64,000 nucleotides of DNA from Belnapia sp. F-4-1 (GTDB lineage: Bacteria > Pseudomonadota > Alphaproteobacteria > Acetobacterales > Acetobacteraceae). Both the position numbers and the translations under genes were made by a program. Positions 1 through 8,225 of the stretch are shown here, in pieces (positions within the stretch are counted from its first letter, which is position 1; each line of letters opens with the position of its first letter). Where the stretch lies: NCBI RefSeq assembly GCF_000802185.1, contig NZ_KN676113.1, forward strand, positions 530,581 to 594,580, read 5' to 3'. The notes beneath the pieces are model-generated. The model was not told where the DNA came from. It searched no databases and saw only the letters and a list, made by a program, of their open reading frames with translations.

Positions 1-71
1 TCTCGATGCAAACCATCCCCCAGCCGCAAAGCCAGATGACGATCCATCGTCTTCCAAAAGACCGATGCAAC

Positions 72-83
72 TGTCAAAGAACA
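72..83 (-). promoter_or_regulatory. boxA-like antitermination element
   Basis: The minus strand reads TGTTCTTTGACA, close to the boxA elements of alphaproteobacterial rRNA leaders and spacers. A second related motif, TGCTCTTTGG, is at the complement of 126-135. Next to it a small hairpin (GGTGC/GCACC, 136-151) can form. The elements lie 125-200 bases downstream of the predicted start of transcription. Nus-factor antitermination is the expected role. Confidence 0.45.
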
Positions 84-209
84 TATCCACCCGAAGGCAG
101 AAAACCGCCCCGCATCGCTGCGGGACCAAAGAGCAGGTGCCCAAGAGCACCGAAACCAGGAACCGGAGCAGTGCCAAACCCTGGGGCTCGGCGTCGTCCG
201 GTGGTCCAT

Positions 210-252
210 CATGTAGCGCCTTGCGGCGAGACGTTCAAGACCTTTTTTTAAC
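210..252 (-). promoter_or_regulatory. Putative rRNA-type promoter with A-tract UP element
   Basis: On the minus strand a TTGAAC box (complement of 233-238) is followed after exactly 17 bases by TACATG (complement of 210-215). Directly upstream of the -35 box is a run of seven A residues (complement of 243-249), as expected for an UP element. The -10 box is a poor match to the sigma-70 consensus, which is common for alphaproteobacterial rRNA promoters. The assignment is inference from spacing, the A-tract and the boxA motif downstream. Confidence 0.45.
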
Positions 253-427
253 TTCCTTCGGAAGGTCCATCTTTCAACGGATACAGTGGCTGGTCTTAAC
301 CTTTACCAACCACTGCCCCCGATTACTCGGGCCGACTTGCAGGGCCACCTTGCGGCGGAGCGGGGAAATAGCGCCTTGCGCCCAGCGCCACAACCCCCTG
401 CCCGCGGTTTTTTTCAATCCGATGGCA

Positions 428-449
428 GTCGCCCTCCTGGCCGGGCGAC
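428..449 (-). terminator. Hairpin downstream of the SDR gene
   Basis: A perfect 7-base inverted repeat (GTCGCCC/GGGCGAC) with an 8-base loop starts 22 bases after the stop codon of the minus-strand dehydrogenase gene. No U-tract follows on that strand, so it may act as a weak terminator or as an mRNA 3' end stabiliser. Confidence 0.3.
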
Positions 450-471
450 CGGCCTCGGCCCGGCCGATGCC

Positions 472-1443
472 TCAGCGGTCGGTGTAGCCGCCGATCACCG
501 GCAGGACCTCGCCGGTGATGAAGCTCGACATCTGCGGCGAGGCCAGGAAGAGGTAGGCAGGCGCGATCTCCTCCGGCTGGGCCGGCCGGCCCATCCGCGT
601 GTTGCTGCCGAAGCCCTCGACCTTCTCCGGGTTCTCGGTCGGGTTGAGCGGCGTCCAGACCGGGCCCGGCGCCACCGCATTCACCCGGATGCCGCGCGAG
701 GCCAGGCTGCCGGACAGGGAGCGGGTGAAGATGTGGATGCCACCCTTGGTCATCGAATAGTCGAGGATGGCCGAGTTGCCGGCGAGTGCCGTGACCGAGC
801 CGCTGTTCACGATGGCCGAGCCCGGCGGCATATGTGGCACGCAGGCCTGGCTCATATGGAACATGCCGTAGAGGTTGGTCTTCACCGTGAGGTCGAAATG
901 CTCCTCGGTGAGATCCTCGAAGCGGTTGCAGTGGAGCTGGAAGGCGGCATTGTTCACCAGCACGTCGAGCCGGCCGAGCTCCTTCACCGTCCGCTCGGCG
1001 GCGGCGAAGCAGAAAGCCCGGTCGGTGATGTCGCCGGCGATGGTGATGGCGCGGCGGCCCTCGCGCTCGACCGCGGCGCGGACCACATCGGCATCCTCCT
1101 GCTCGTGCGGCAGGTGCATGATGGCGATATCGGCCCCCTCGCGGGCGAAGAGCACGCAGATGGCGCGGCCGATGCCGCTGTCGCCGCCGGTGACAACGGC
1201 GACCCGCCCGGCGAGCTTGCCGGAGCCCTGCCAATAAGGCGCATCATACATGGGCGCGAGGGACTGGCTCGCCTCGATCCCCGGCCGGTCCATCCGCTCG
1301 CGGGCGAAGGGCGGTTCCGGGTAGCGGCGGGCGCCGGCCTGCATGGCGCCGTTCATGGGCTCGGGCGGGCGGAGGCGGTCGGCCTCCCGCACCTGGTCGA
1401 GGATGCGGCGTTGCCGGCTGGCGGCGTCCTGTGGATCGGTCAT
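472..1443 (-). CDS. SDR family oxidoreductase (YdaD/GSP39-like)
   Basis: A 323-residue short-chain dehydrogenase with the extra N-terminal segment of about 75 residues seen in the general stress protein 39/YdaD-type group. The cofactor motif TGGDSGIG is at residues 85-92, NNAA at 164-167, and the catalytic Ser/Tyr/Lys are about S216, Y229 and K233. It is a cytosolic NAD(P)-dependent oxidoreductase; the substrate cannot be read from sequence, though relatives are annotated as glucose- or aldehyde-type dehydrogenases linked to stress. The ATG has a GGGAGAG site 5 bases upstream. It stands alone, with about 200 bases to the next minus-strand gene. Confidence 0.85.
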   Translation of the reverse strand: MTDPQDAASRQRRILDQVREADRLRPPEPMNGAMQAGARRYPEPPFARERMDRPGIEASQSLAPMYDAPYWQGSGKLAGRVAVVTGGDSGIGRAICVLFAREGADIAIMHLPHEQEDADVVRAAVEREGRRAITIAGDITDRAFCFAAAERTVKELGRLDVLVNNAAFQLHCNRFEDLTEEHFDLTVKTNLYGMFHMSQACVPHMPPGSAIVNSGSVTALAGNSAILDYSMTKGGIHIFTRSLSGSLASRGIRVNAVAPGPVWTPLNPTENPEKVEGFGSNTRMGRPAQPEEIAPAYLFLASPQMSSFITGEVLPVIGGYTDR

Positions 1444-1642
1444 CGGTTCTCTCCCTCATATGGCCCGGCCATGGTGGATTCAGCGCCACTCCGCGGAGCG
1501 TCAAGGCCTGCAACGGAGGCGGCCTCGCCAGCATCGGCTGACATGGCTCAGGGTTTCCCGCTTCCGGGATCACCCATCCGGCCGGGCAGGCAGCGGGCGG
1601 CCGAGGCAGCCTTGCGGGAAAGGGTGGAGGTTTCGGCCGGCC

Positions 1643-2170
1643 TCAGCGATCCGCCGCCGCGCGGATGCGGGCCAGTTCCAGCCGGCCCTTGGCACCCCAG
1701 CCGCTGACATCCTCGGGCACCTCGGGGCGGAAGGCTTCGTAGAGGCGAAAGCCGATGCGGTTCAGCTCCTCCGGCTCAAGGCGATCGGCCAGGCCCTCCA
1801 TCGCCGCCCGCACCTCGCCGAGATGCGGCCCCAGGGCACGGGCGAGGTAAGCCTCGACCGGCGCGGCGGGGGCCGGATGGCCATCCCGCACGGCCAGCAA
1901 TGCGCCATCCTTCCCAGCAGCAATCGGGATGTCGCGGCCAAGCAGCCGGGTCACCTTTCGCGCCGGCGCGGGCGCCCCTCCGGGCTGGTCAGGCGAGGCC
2001 CGATCCTCGGCGAGGCCGAGTCGCCGCGCCTTGGCGCGGGCGGCGGTGCCGGCCACCACGCTCGCCAGGCTGAGCGCCGTCGCCGGCAGATGGCCCAGCC
2101 GCTCCGCCACGACGGCAGCCCAGAGGGTGAGGACCGGGGCGCGGTTCACCCGGATTGCGGTTTCCTGCAT
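1643..2170 (-). CDS. Conserved protein of unknown function
   Basis: A 175-residue protein I cannot assign to a function. The N-terminal part contains a conserved-looking stretch (RAPVLTLWAAVVAERLG, near residues 10-26) that I recall from uncharacterised proteobacterial proteins. A Pro/Ala-rich linker follows, then a helical C-terminal half. No signal peptide, membrane segment or catalytic motif is evident. The frame is open 26 codons further upstream, but the ATG at 2170 has GGAGG 6 bases in front and is the better start. The next gene is divergent, so an AT-richer promoter region of about 210 bases separates them. Confidence 0.6.
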   Translation of the reverse strand: MQETAIRVNRAPVLTLWAAVVAERLGHLPATALSLASVVAGTAARAKARRLGLAEDRASPDQPGGAPAPARKVTRLLGRDIPIAAGKDGALLAVRDGHPAPAAPVEAYLARALGPHLGEVRAAMEGLADRLEPEELNRIGFRLYEAFRPEVPEDVSGWGAKGRLELARIRAAADR

Positions 2171-2384
2171 CGCCCACCTCCCCGGCTCCTGAACATCAAA
2201 GCCACAGCGGGACACGAGTTCGCCAAGGCGCCGATTTATCCGCAACAATTAACGTTCCGCTAACACAGTGTGATCCGGCGAAACATCATTCGCTGCTTGC
2301 TATTGCAGGTTGCATACGACATACATCTCAACCGCAGGATATATCACGTTTTCGTGGATCACGTAGTTTTTGGGAGAAAAATGG

Positions 2385-4169
2385 ATGGTTTCCTCGGTCG
2401 GAACAGTCTCTACGGATGCCAACGGCAATCAGTACCGCGTCGTTCTGTCCGATGATTTCAGCGCCGGTTATAATTTCTCCAAATGGGGCTCGGTCTATCA
2501 CGGCGGCACATATGGCAACGGCGCGTTCTGGTGGAACGCCAACGACGTCAAGGTCACCAGCGGCGAGATGCAGGTCAGCGCGACCCGCCACGCGAACGGC
2601 AGCTGGAGCGCGGGCGGCTTCAACAGCAAGGCGGCCAACATCACCATCAAATACGGCACCGTGGAATTCGATGCCCGGGTCGAGAAGGCGCAGGGCACCC
2701 AGGCCGCGATCCTGATGTGGCCCAAATCCGACGTCTGGCCGCGCGACGGCGAGATCGACATCCTCGAGACGCCGAAGGGCGGCTCGATGCACACGGTCCA
2801 CTGGGCGGGCGCCAACGGCCAGGACACCTACAGCGCGAAGCTCAGCGGCATCGATTCCAGCCAGACCCACCACTACAAGATGACCTGGCTGCCGAACCTC
2901 CTCACCATCACGGTGGACGGCAAGGTGGTCGGCAGCTGGACCAACCCGGACGTCATCCCCGACACCGCCATGGGCTTCGGCGCGATGAGCTACGTCGCCA
3001 ACAATGGCGAGGCCTGGCTCGGCGGCGGGCCGAACAGCTCGACGCCCGGCAAGGTGACCACCCATATCGACAACGTGGTGATGTCGCAGTGGACCGGCAC
3101 GACCTCCGGCGGCTCGACCGGCGGCAACACGGGTGGCTCCACGGGCGGCCCGACCACGCCGGCGCCGGGCACGCCGGTCATCACGACCATCGGCACCGGC
3201 TCCGACACGCTGGTGCTGAAGATCAGCGAGGACGCTTATAAGGGTCACGCGCAGTACACCATCAGCGTCGACGGCAAGCAGATCGGCACCACGCTGACCG
3301 CCGGCGCCTCGCATGCCGCCGGCCAGGACGACATCATCACCGTCAAGGGCAACTGGGGCGCGGGCAGCCACAAGGTCACCGTCAACTTCCTCAACGATGC
3401 CTATGGCGGCTCCGCCAGCCTCGACCGCAACCTGCATGTCGACGGCATCACCTTCAACGGCGCCGCCCTGTCCAAGGGCACGGCGGACCTGGGACGGAAC
3501 GGCCCGGTCGATTTCGGCTTCACCAAGGCCGCCCCGCCCGTGCCGGCCACCGGCCTGGTGAAGACCATCGGCGCCGGCAGCGACTCCATCGTGATGAAGG
3601 TCAGCCAGGACGCCTACAACGGCAACGCCCAGTACGTCGTCAGCGTCGATGGCAAGCAGATCGGCGGCACGCAGACCGCCAGCGCCTCCCACGCCGCCAA
3701 GGCGAGCGACGTCATCACCGTCAAGGGCGACTGGGGCGCGGGCAACCACACGCTGACGGTCAAGTTCATCAACGACGCGGCCGGCAGCGGCGGCGACCGC
3801 AACCTCTATATCGACGACCTCACCTACAAGGGCGCGACCTTCGCCAAGGACAGCCACGCCTTCAAGTACGGCGGGCCGGACGACTTCCGCTTCAGCGAAG
3901 CGTCCGGGGGCTTCGGCGCCACCTATCTCGGCACATCGGCCAGGGACAGCTTCGGCATCGACAGGGGCGAGGGGCATGTGGTGATCGACGGCTTCACCAG
4001 CGGCATGGACAAGCTGGCTTTCCGCGGCTTCAGCCAGTCCGGCCTGCACACCGCTTTGAAGACCGAGAACGGCGTCTCCGGCCTGCTGGTGAGCTTCGAT
4101 GGCGTGAGCGACAACGTCTTCCTCGCCCATGCCACCAAGCTGGCGGCCGGCGACATGCTCTTCGCCTAG
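2385..4169 (+). CDS. GH16 family glycanase with two CBMs, probable type I secretion substrate
   Basis: A 594-residue endo-glycanase. Residues 15-240 form a GH16 beta-jelly-roll domain with the catalytic GEIDILE motif at 122-128 (E123 nucleophile, D125, E128 acid/base). A Gly/Ser/Thr linker (about 240-262) leads to two near-identical modules of about 95 residues (265-360 and 390-476), each with a VDGKQIG motif, resembling calcium-dependent xylan-binding CBM36/60 modules. The last 90 residues end in DMLFA and resemble the C-termini of RTX-type type I secretion substrates. No N-terminal signal peptide is visible. The likely role is cleavage of an exopolysaccharide or plant beta-glucan outside the cell. 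An in-frame TTG lies 15 bases upstream, but the ATG at 2385 has GGGAGA at proper spacing. A terminator follows. No secretion genes are adjacent. Confidence 0.8.
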   Translation: MVSSVGTVSTDANGNQYRVVLSDDFSAGYNFSKWGSVYHGGTYGNGAFWWNANDVKVTSGEMQVSATRHANGSWSAGGFNSKAANITIKYGTVEFDARVEKAQGTQAAILMWPKSDVWPRDGEIDILETPKGGSMHTVHWAGANGQDTYSAKLSGIDSSQTHHYKMTWLPNLLTITVDGKVVGSWTNPDVIPDTAMGFGAMSYVANNGEAWLGGGPNSSTPGKVTTHIDNVVMSQWTGTTSGGSTGGNTGGSTGGPTTPAPGTPVITTIGTGSDTLVLKISEDAYKGHAQYTISVDGKQIGTTLTAGASHAAGQDDIITVKGNWGAGSHKVTVNFLNDAYGGSASLDRNLHVDGITFNGAALSKGTADLGRNGPVDFGFTKAAPPVPATGLVKTIGAGSDSIVMKVSQDAYNGNAQYVVSVDGKQIGGTQTASASHAAKASDVITVKGDWGAGNHTLTVKFINDAAGSGGDRNLYIDDLTYKGATFAKDSHAFKYGGPDDFRFSEASGGFGATYLGTSARDSFGIDRGEGHVVIDGFTSGMDKLAFRGFSQSGLHTALKTENGVSGLLVSFDGVSDNVFLAHATKLAAGDMLFA

Positions 4170-4186
4170 GCAACGGACGACGGGCG

Positions 4187-4219
4187 AAAAGGGCGCTCCC
4201 CGGCCGGGGGCGCCCTTTT
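4187..4219 (+). terminator. Intrinsic terminator after the glycanase gene
   Basis: A long GC-rich hairpin (AAAAGGGCGC at 4187-4196 pairing with GCGCCCTTTT at 4210-4219, with further pairing of the internal CCCC/GGGG) ends in a T-run. It starts 17 bases after the glycanase stop and separates that gene from proB. The flanking A- and T-runs mean it could work in both directions, but only the plus-strand use has a gene to serve. Confidence 0.75.
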
Positions 4220-4253
4220 CCATGTCCGGGCCGCCCGTGCTATGCGGCGGCCC

Positions 4254-5384
4254 ATGACCTCCAGCCCCGCCCTTCCCGACCTCGCCGCCGCCCGCCGCCT
4301 GGTGGTGAAGATCGGTTCCGCCCTGGTGGTGGACGAGCGGACGGCTGCCCCGCGCGAGGCCTGGCTTGCCTCCGTCGCCGCCGACATCGCCGCCCTCCGC
4401 GCCCGAGGGACGGAGGTGGTGGTGGTCTCCTCCGGCGCCATCGCGCTGGCCCGGCGCGCCCTCGGCCTCACCCGCAAGCGCCTCAAGCTGGAGGAGAAGC
4501 AGGCGGCCGCCGCGGTCGGGCAGATCCGCCTGGCCGGTGCCTGGCAGGCGGCGCTCGCCGGCCATGGCCTCGCCGCCGCGCAGCTGCTGCTGACGCTGGA
4601 GGACAGCGAGGACCGCAGGCGCTACCTCAACGCCCGCGCCACGCTCGGGACGCTGCTCGAGCTCGGCTGCATCCCCGTCATCAACGAGAACGACACGGTG
4701 GCGACGGCCGAGATCCGCTTCGGCGACAATGACCGCCTTGCCGCCCGCGTCGCCGAGATGATCGCGGCCGACGCGCTGGTGCTGCTCTCCGACATCGACG
4801 GGCTCTACACCGCCGACCCGCGGCGCGACCCGGCGGCGGCGCACCTCCCCGTCGTGCCGCAGCTCACCGAGGAGATCATGGCGATGGGCGGCGAGCCGCC
4901 GCCCGGCTACTCCTCGGGCGGGATGCGCACCAAGCTGATCGCCGCCCGCATCGCGACGGGCGCCGGCACCGCCATGGCGATCGCCCTCGGTGCGCGCGAC
5001 AACCCGCTGCGGGCAATGCAGGACGGCGCCCGCTGCACCTGGTTCCTCCCCGCGCCCGAGGGCCGCACCGCCCGCAAGCGCTGGATCGCCGGCAGCCTCG
5101 CCCCGCTCGGCGCGCTGGTGGTGGACGAGGGCGCGGCGCGGGCGCTGGCCCGCGGCTCCTCCCTGCTGCCGGCCGGCATCCGCCGCGTCGAGGGCCAGTT
5201 CCACCGCGGCGACCCGGTCAGCGTGCGCGATGCCGAGGGGCGCGAGCTGGCCCGCGGCCTTTCCGCCTATGATGCGGAGGATGCCGGCCGCATCGCCGGC
5301 CACCGCTCGGAGGAGATCGAGGCCATCCTCGGCTGGCGCGGGCGCGACGAGGTGGTCCACCGCGACGATCTCGTGGTGCTCTGA
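4254..5384 (+). CDS. proB: Glutamate 5-kinase
   Basis: Catalyses the ATP-dependent phosphorylation of L-glutamate, the first and feedback-controlled step of proline synthesis. The 376-residue protein has an N-terminal amino-acid kinase domain (VVKIGSA near residue 20, NENDTVAT and [12 protein letters not shown] in the middle) and a C-terminal PUA domain from about residue 280. This is the full bacterial length. No clear Shine-Dalgarno sequence is present; an in-frame ATG also lies at 4242, four codons upstream, so the start is uncertain. It is followed after 65 bases by proA, which acts next in the pathway. The usual upstream neighbour obgE is not present here. Confidence 0.93.
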   Translation: MTSSPALPDLAAARRLVVKIGSALVVDERTAAPREAWLASVAADIAALRARGTEVVVVSSGAIALARRALGLTRKRLKLEEKQAAAAVGQIRLAGAWQAALAGHGLAAAQLLLTLEDSEDRRRYLNARATLGTLLELGCIPVINENDTVATAEIRFGDNDRLAARVAEMIAADALVLLSDIDGLYTADPRRDPAAAHLPVVPQLTEEIMAMGGEPPPGYSSGGMRTKLIAARIATGAGTAMAIALGARDNPLRAMQDGARCTWFLPAPEGRTARKRWIAGSLAPLGALVVDEGAARALARGSSLLPAGIRRVEGQFHRGDPVSVRDAEGRELARGLSAYDAEDAGRIAGHRSEEIEAILGWRGRDEVVHRDDLVVL

Positions 5385-5449
5385 GCGCCGGGCAGGCCCG
5401 CGCCCTCGCCCCCTTGGCCGGGCGATGGCAAGGCGCTAGGTCTGCTGCC

Positions 5450-6715
5450 ATGAACGCCCTCGCCGACGAAGCCGCCCGCCAGCTCGAAGCCGCCGCCCGC
5501 GCCGCCCGCGCGGCGGCCGCCGACCTTGCCCGCGCGCCGCGACCGGCGAAGGACCTGGCGCTGCGCGAGGCCGCCCGCGCGATCCGCGGCTCGGCCCCGG
5601 CGATCCTTGCGGCCAACGAGGCGGACCTCGCCGCCGCACCCGAACTGTCGGCCGCCTTCAAGGACCGCCTTACCTTGACCCCCGCCCGCATCGAGGCGAT
5701 GGCGCGCGGCCTCGAGGAGGTGGCGGAGCTGCCCGACCCGGTAGGCCGCACACTCTCGGAGTGGACGCGGCCGAACGGCCTCGTGATCCGCCGCATCGCC
5801 CAGCCCATCGGCGTCATCGGCATGGTCTTCGAGAGCCGGCCGAACGTCGCCGCCGATGCCGCGGCGCTTTGCCTCAAATCCGGCAATGCCGTCATACTGC
5901 GCGGCGGGCGGGAGAGCCTGCGCAGCGTCGCCGCCATCCATGCCACCATGACGGAAGGCCTCCGCGCCGCCGGCCTGCCGGAGGCCGCGGTGCAGGTGGC
6001 CCAGACCGCCGATCGCGGCTTCGTCGGCGCCATGCTGCGCGCGGCCGGCCTCATCGACCTCATCATCCCGCGCGGCGGCAAGGGCCTCGTCACCCGGGTG
6101 ATGGAGGAGGCGCGCGTTCCCGTCCTCGCCCATGCCGAGGGGCTCTGCCACACCTACATCCATGCGGCGGCCGACCCGGCCATGGCGCGCTCCATCCTGC
6201 TGAACGCCAAGCTGCGCCGCACCGGCGTCTGCGGCGCGACCGAAACGCTGCTGATCGACGCCGCCATCGCCCCCGGCCTGCTGCCGGTGCTGGTCGCCGA
6301 CCTGCGCGAGCGGGGCTGCGACTTCCGCGCCGATGCGAAGGCGCGGGCCATCTGCCCGGAGCTGCCCGCCGCGACGGAGGCGGATTTCGCCACGGAATGG
6401 TTGGATTCGGTGCTCTCCGTCGCGGTGGTGGACGGAGTCGCCCCGGCGCTCGCGCATATCCGCCGCCACGGGTCCGAGCATACCGAGGCGATCGTCACCG
6501 AGGATGCCAAGGCCGCGGCGGAGTTCCTCAACGGCCTCGCTTCCGCAGTCGGCATCTGGAACGCCTCGACGCAATTCTGCGACGGCGGCGAGTTCGGCTT
6601 CGGCGCCGAGATCGGCATCGCCACCGGCCGGCTGCACGCCCGCGGCCCGGTCGGCTTGGAGCAGCTCTGCACCTACCGCTACCATGTGATCGGGAGCGGA
6701 CAGGTCAGGCCCTGA
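5450..6715 (+). CDS. proA: Gamma-glutamyl phosphate reductase
   Basis: Reduces glutamyl 5-phosphate with NADPH to glutamate semialdehyde, the second step of proline synthesis. It has 421 residues, normal for the family, with an aldehyde dehydrogenase fold. FESRPNVAADAAALCLKSGN is at about 128-147, the cofactor-contact region IIPRGGKGL at about 205-213, and the catalytic cysteine is C261 in TGVCGATE. The frame is open 12 codons upstream of this ATG, but the alignment start MNALADEA fits the family. It lies downstream of proB and is probably co-transcribed with it. Confidence 0.95.
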   Translation: MNALADEAARQLEAAARAARAAAADLARAPRPAKDLALREAARAIRGSAPAILAANEADLAAAPELSAAFKDRLTLTPARIEAMARGLEEVAELPDPVGRTLSEWTRPNGLVIRRIAQPIGVIGMVFESRPNVAADAAALCLKSGNAVILRGGRESLRSVAAIHATMTEGLRAAGLPEAAVQVAQTADRGFVGAMLRAAGLIDLIIPRGGKGLVTRVMEEARVPVLAHAEGLCHTYIHAAADPAMARSILLNAKLRRTGVCGATETLLIDAAIAPGLLPVLVADLRERGCDFRADAKARAICPELPAATEADFATEWLDSVLSVAVVDGVAPALAHIRRHGSEHTEAIVTEDAKAAAEFLNGLASAVGIWNASTQFCDGGEFGFGAEIGIATGRLHARGPVGLEQLCTYRYHVIGSGQVRP

Positions 6716-6741
6716 GCCCTCCCCAACCGGAGGGACCATCC

Positions 6742-7593
6742 ATGCGCCGCCTGCTTCTGCTGACTGCCGCCCTGTTGCCGAGCCTTGCCGCCGAGGCCGC
6801 CTGCCCGCCCGACCCGGCCGTGGCGGCGACCGCCGGGGCGCTGCTCGCGGGCCGGCCGGCAGAGCCCTATCCCGACCTCTCCATGGCCGATGCGGAATGC
6901 GCCCGCGCCAAGCTGATGCCGCTGCTGGCGGCCGAGCTCGGCCGGCCGATCGGCTACAAGGCGGGCGCGACGGGCGCCGCGACGCAGCGCGCCTTCGGCC
7001 TCTCCGGCCCGGTCTATGGCGTGATGTTCGAGAGCACGACGAGCCTGCGCGACGGCGCCACGCTGCAGCTCACGCCACAGATCGCGGGCGTCAGCGTGGA
7101 GGCGGACCTGCTTGTCCGGGTGAGGGATGAGGGCATCAACACCGCCGGCGCCGACCAGGTGCAGATCCTCCGCCATCTCGACCAGGTCATCCCCTATATC
7201 GAGCTGCCGCGCGTCGGCCTCGGCGGTCCGGTGAATGGGCCGCTGCTGGTCTCGGTCAACGTCGCCGCCCGGCTCGGCGTCACCGGCACGCCGATCCCGG
7301 TCGAGGCGACAGCGGAGTTCGCCGCGCGGCTCGGCTCGATGACCGTCATCCTCGCCGACGACACCAAGGAGCTGGCGCGCGCCCCAGGCAGCGCGCTGCT
7401 CGGCCATCCGCTGAACGTCATCCCCTGGCTGGTCGGCGACCTCGCGCGGCAGGGGCTGAAGCTCAAGGCCGGCGACATCGTCTCGCTCGGCGGCTTCGCC
7501 CCCTCGGTGCCGGCGGTGGCCGGGCGCAGCTACACCCTCCGCTACGAGGGGATGCTGGCGCAGCCGGTCTCGGTCGGCCTGCAGGTCAGGTGA
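6742..7593 (+). CDS. Exported fumarylacetoacetase/hydratase-fold protein
   Basis: A 283-residue protein that begins with a clear Sec signal peptide (MRRLLLLTAALLPSLAAEA, cleavage near residue 19-20). The mature part resembles 2-oxopent-4-enoate hydratase/4-oxalocrotonate decarboxylase proteins of the FAH superfamily (GYKAGAT, a conserved VEADLLVRV stretch, and a C-terminal LKAGDIVSLGGF). Cytosolic relatives act on 2-oxo-enoic acids in aromatic degradation; the exported version must have another role, which is unknown. GGAGGGA stands 7 bases before the ATG. Its stop overlaps the nadD start (GTGA), so it is translated with the NAD/ribosome block. No other catabolic gene is nearby. Confidence 0.7.
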   Translation: MRRLLLLTAALLPSLAAEAACPPDPAVAATAGALLAGRPAEPYPDLSMADAECARAKLMPLLAAELGRPIGYKAGATGAATQRAFGLSGPVYGVMFESTTSLRDGATLQLTPQIAGVSVEADLLVRVRDEGINTAGADQVQILRHLDQVIPYIELPRVGLGGPVNGPLLVSVNVAARLGVTGTPIPVEATAEFAARLGSMTVILADDTKELARAPGSALLGHPLNVIPWLVGDLARQGLKLKAGDIVSLGGFAPSVPAVAGRSYTLRYEGMLAQPVSVGLQVR

Positions 7594-8195
7594 GGCAGGC
7601 CCATGGGGATCGCCGCCGGGCGCGCATCGGCCTGCTCGGCGGCAGCTTCAACCCGGCCCATGCCGGGCACCGGCATGTGGCGGAGCGCGCCTTGCGGGCG
7701 CTCCGTCTCGACGAGGTCTGGCTGCTGGTCTCGCCCGGCAACCCGCTGAAGCCGCGCCGGGGCATGGCGCCCTTCGCCGAGCGCCTGGCCTCGGCCCGGA
7801 GCATCGCCGATGGGCGGCGGATCATCGCAACCGATATCGAGGCCCGGCTCGGCACCCGCTTCACCGTGGCGACGCTCGCCCTGCTGCGCCGGCGCTTCCC
7901 TTGCGCCTGCTTCGTGCTGCTGATCGGCGCCGACAACCTTTCCCAGCTGCCACGCTGGAAGGGCTGGCGGGCGCTCGCGCGGGGTACGCCGCTCGCGGTG
8001 CTGCCGCGGCCAGGCGAGACACGGCGGGCGCTCTCGGGCCAGGCGGCGCGGGCGCTGGCGCGGCACCGGAAGCGTCCGGGCGCGTTGCTCGACGGATGCG
8101 GGACGGGCGGGCATGCGGGCTGGAGCCTGGTGCCGGCGCGGGAACATCCGGCCTCGGCGACGGCGATCCGCCGCGCCGCCGGCCGCGTGCTATAG
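7590..8195 (+). CDS. nadD: Nicotinate-nucleotide adenylyltransferase
   Basis: Transfers AMP from ATP to nicotinate mononucleotide to form deamido-NAD in NAD synthesis. It is a 201-residue nucleotidyltransferase with the HIGH-type motif GGSFNPAHAGH at residues 17-27 and the C-terminal SATAIRR motif (ISSTxIR type). GTG is the start and overlaps the preceding stop by four bases. The gene is followed by the rsfS reading frame, the usual nadD-rsfS-rlmH order of proteobacteria. It is slightly shorter than many homologues, because the loop between the two motifs is compact. Confidence 0.92.
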   Translation: MRQAHGDRRRARIGLLGGSFNPAHAGHRHVAERALRALRLDEVWLLVSPGNPLKPRRGMAPFAERLASARSIADGRRIIATDIEARLGTRFTVATLALLRRRFPCACFVLLIGADNLSQLPRWKGWRALARGTPLAVLPRPGETRRALSGQAARALARHRKRPGALLDGCGTGGHAGWSLVPAREHPASATAIRRAAGRVL

Positions 8196-8225
8196 AAGCG
8201 AACACAAAGAACAGAGGAGGCGGCC

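Larger units (their letters stand above)
1..471. other. Intergenic region, probable rRNA operon leader (minus) plus spacer
   Basis: No convincing protein gene lies here; the short reading frames lack ribosome-binding sites and recognisable sequence. Read on the minus strand, the left 250 bases carry a promoter-like pair with an A-tract upstream, then boxA-like motifs near the left edge. This is the layout of an rRNA operon leader in Alphaproteobacteria. The rRNA genes themselves would lie beyond base 1. Bases 270-427 show nothing I recognise. The right end holds a hairpin just past the stop of the neighbouring dehydrogenase gene. Confidence 0.5.

Noticed and set aside
65-487. Small plus-strand frames at the left end as possible genes
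   Set aside because: No ribosome-binding site and no family resemblance; the minus strand looks like an rRNA leader instead.
2328-5360. A 1010-codon minus-strand frame opposite the glycanase and proB
   Set aside because: It covers two confident genes and a terminator and has low-complexity composition.
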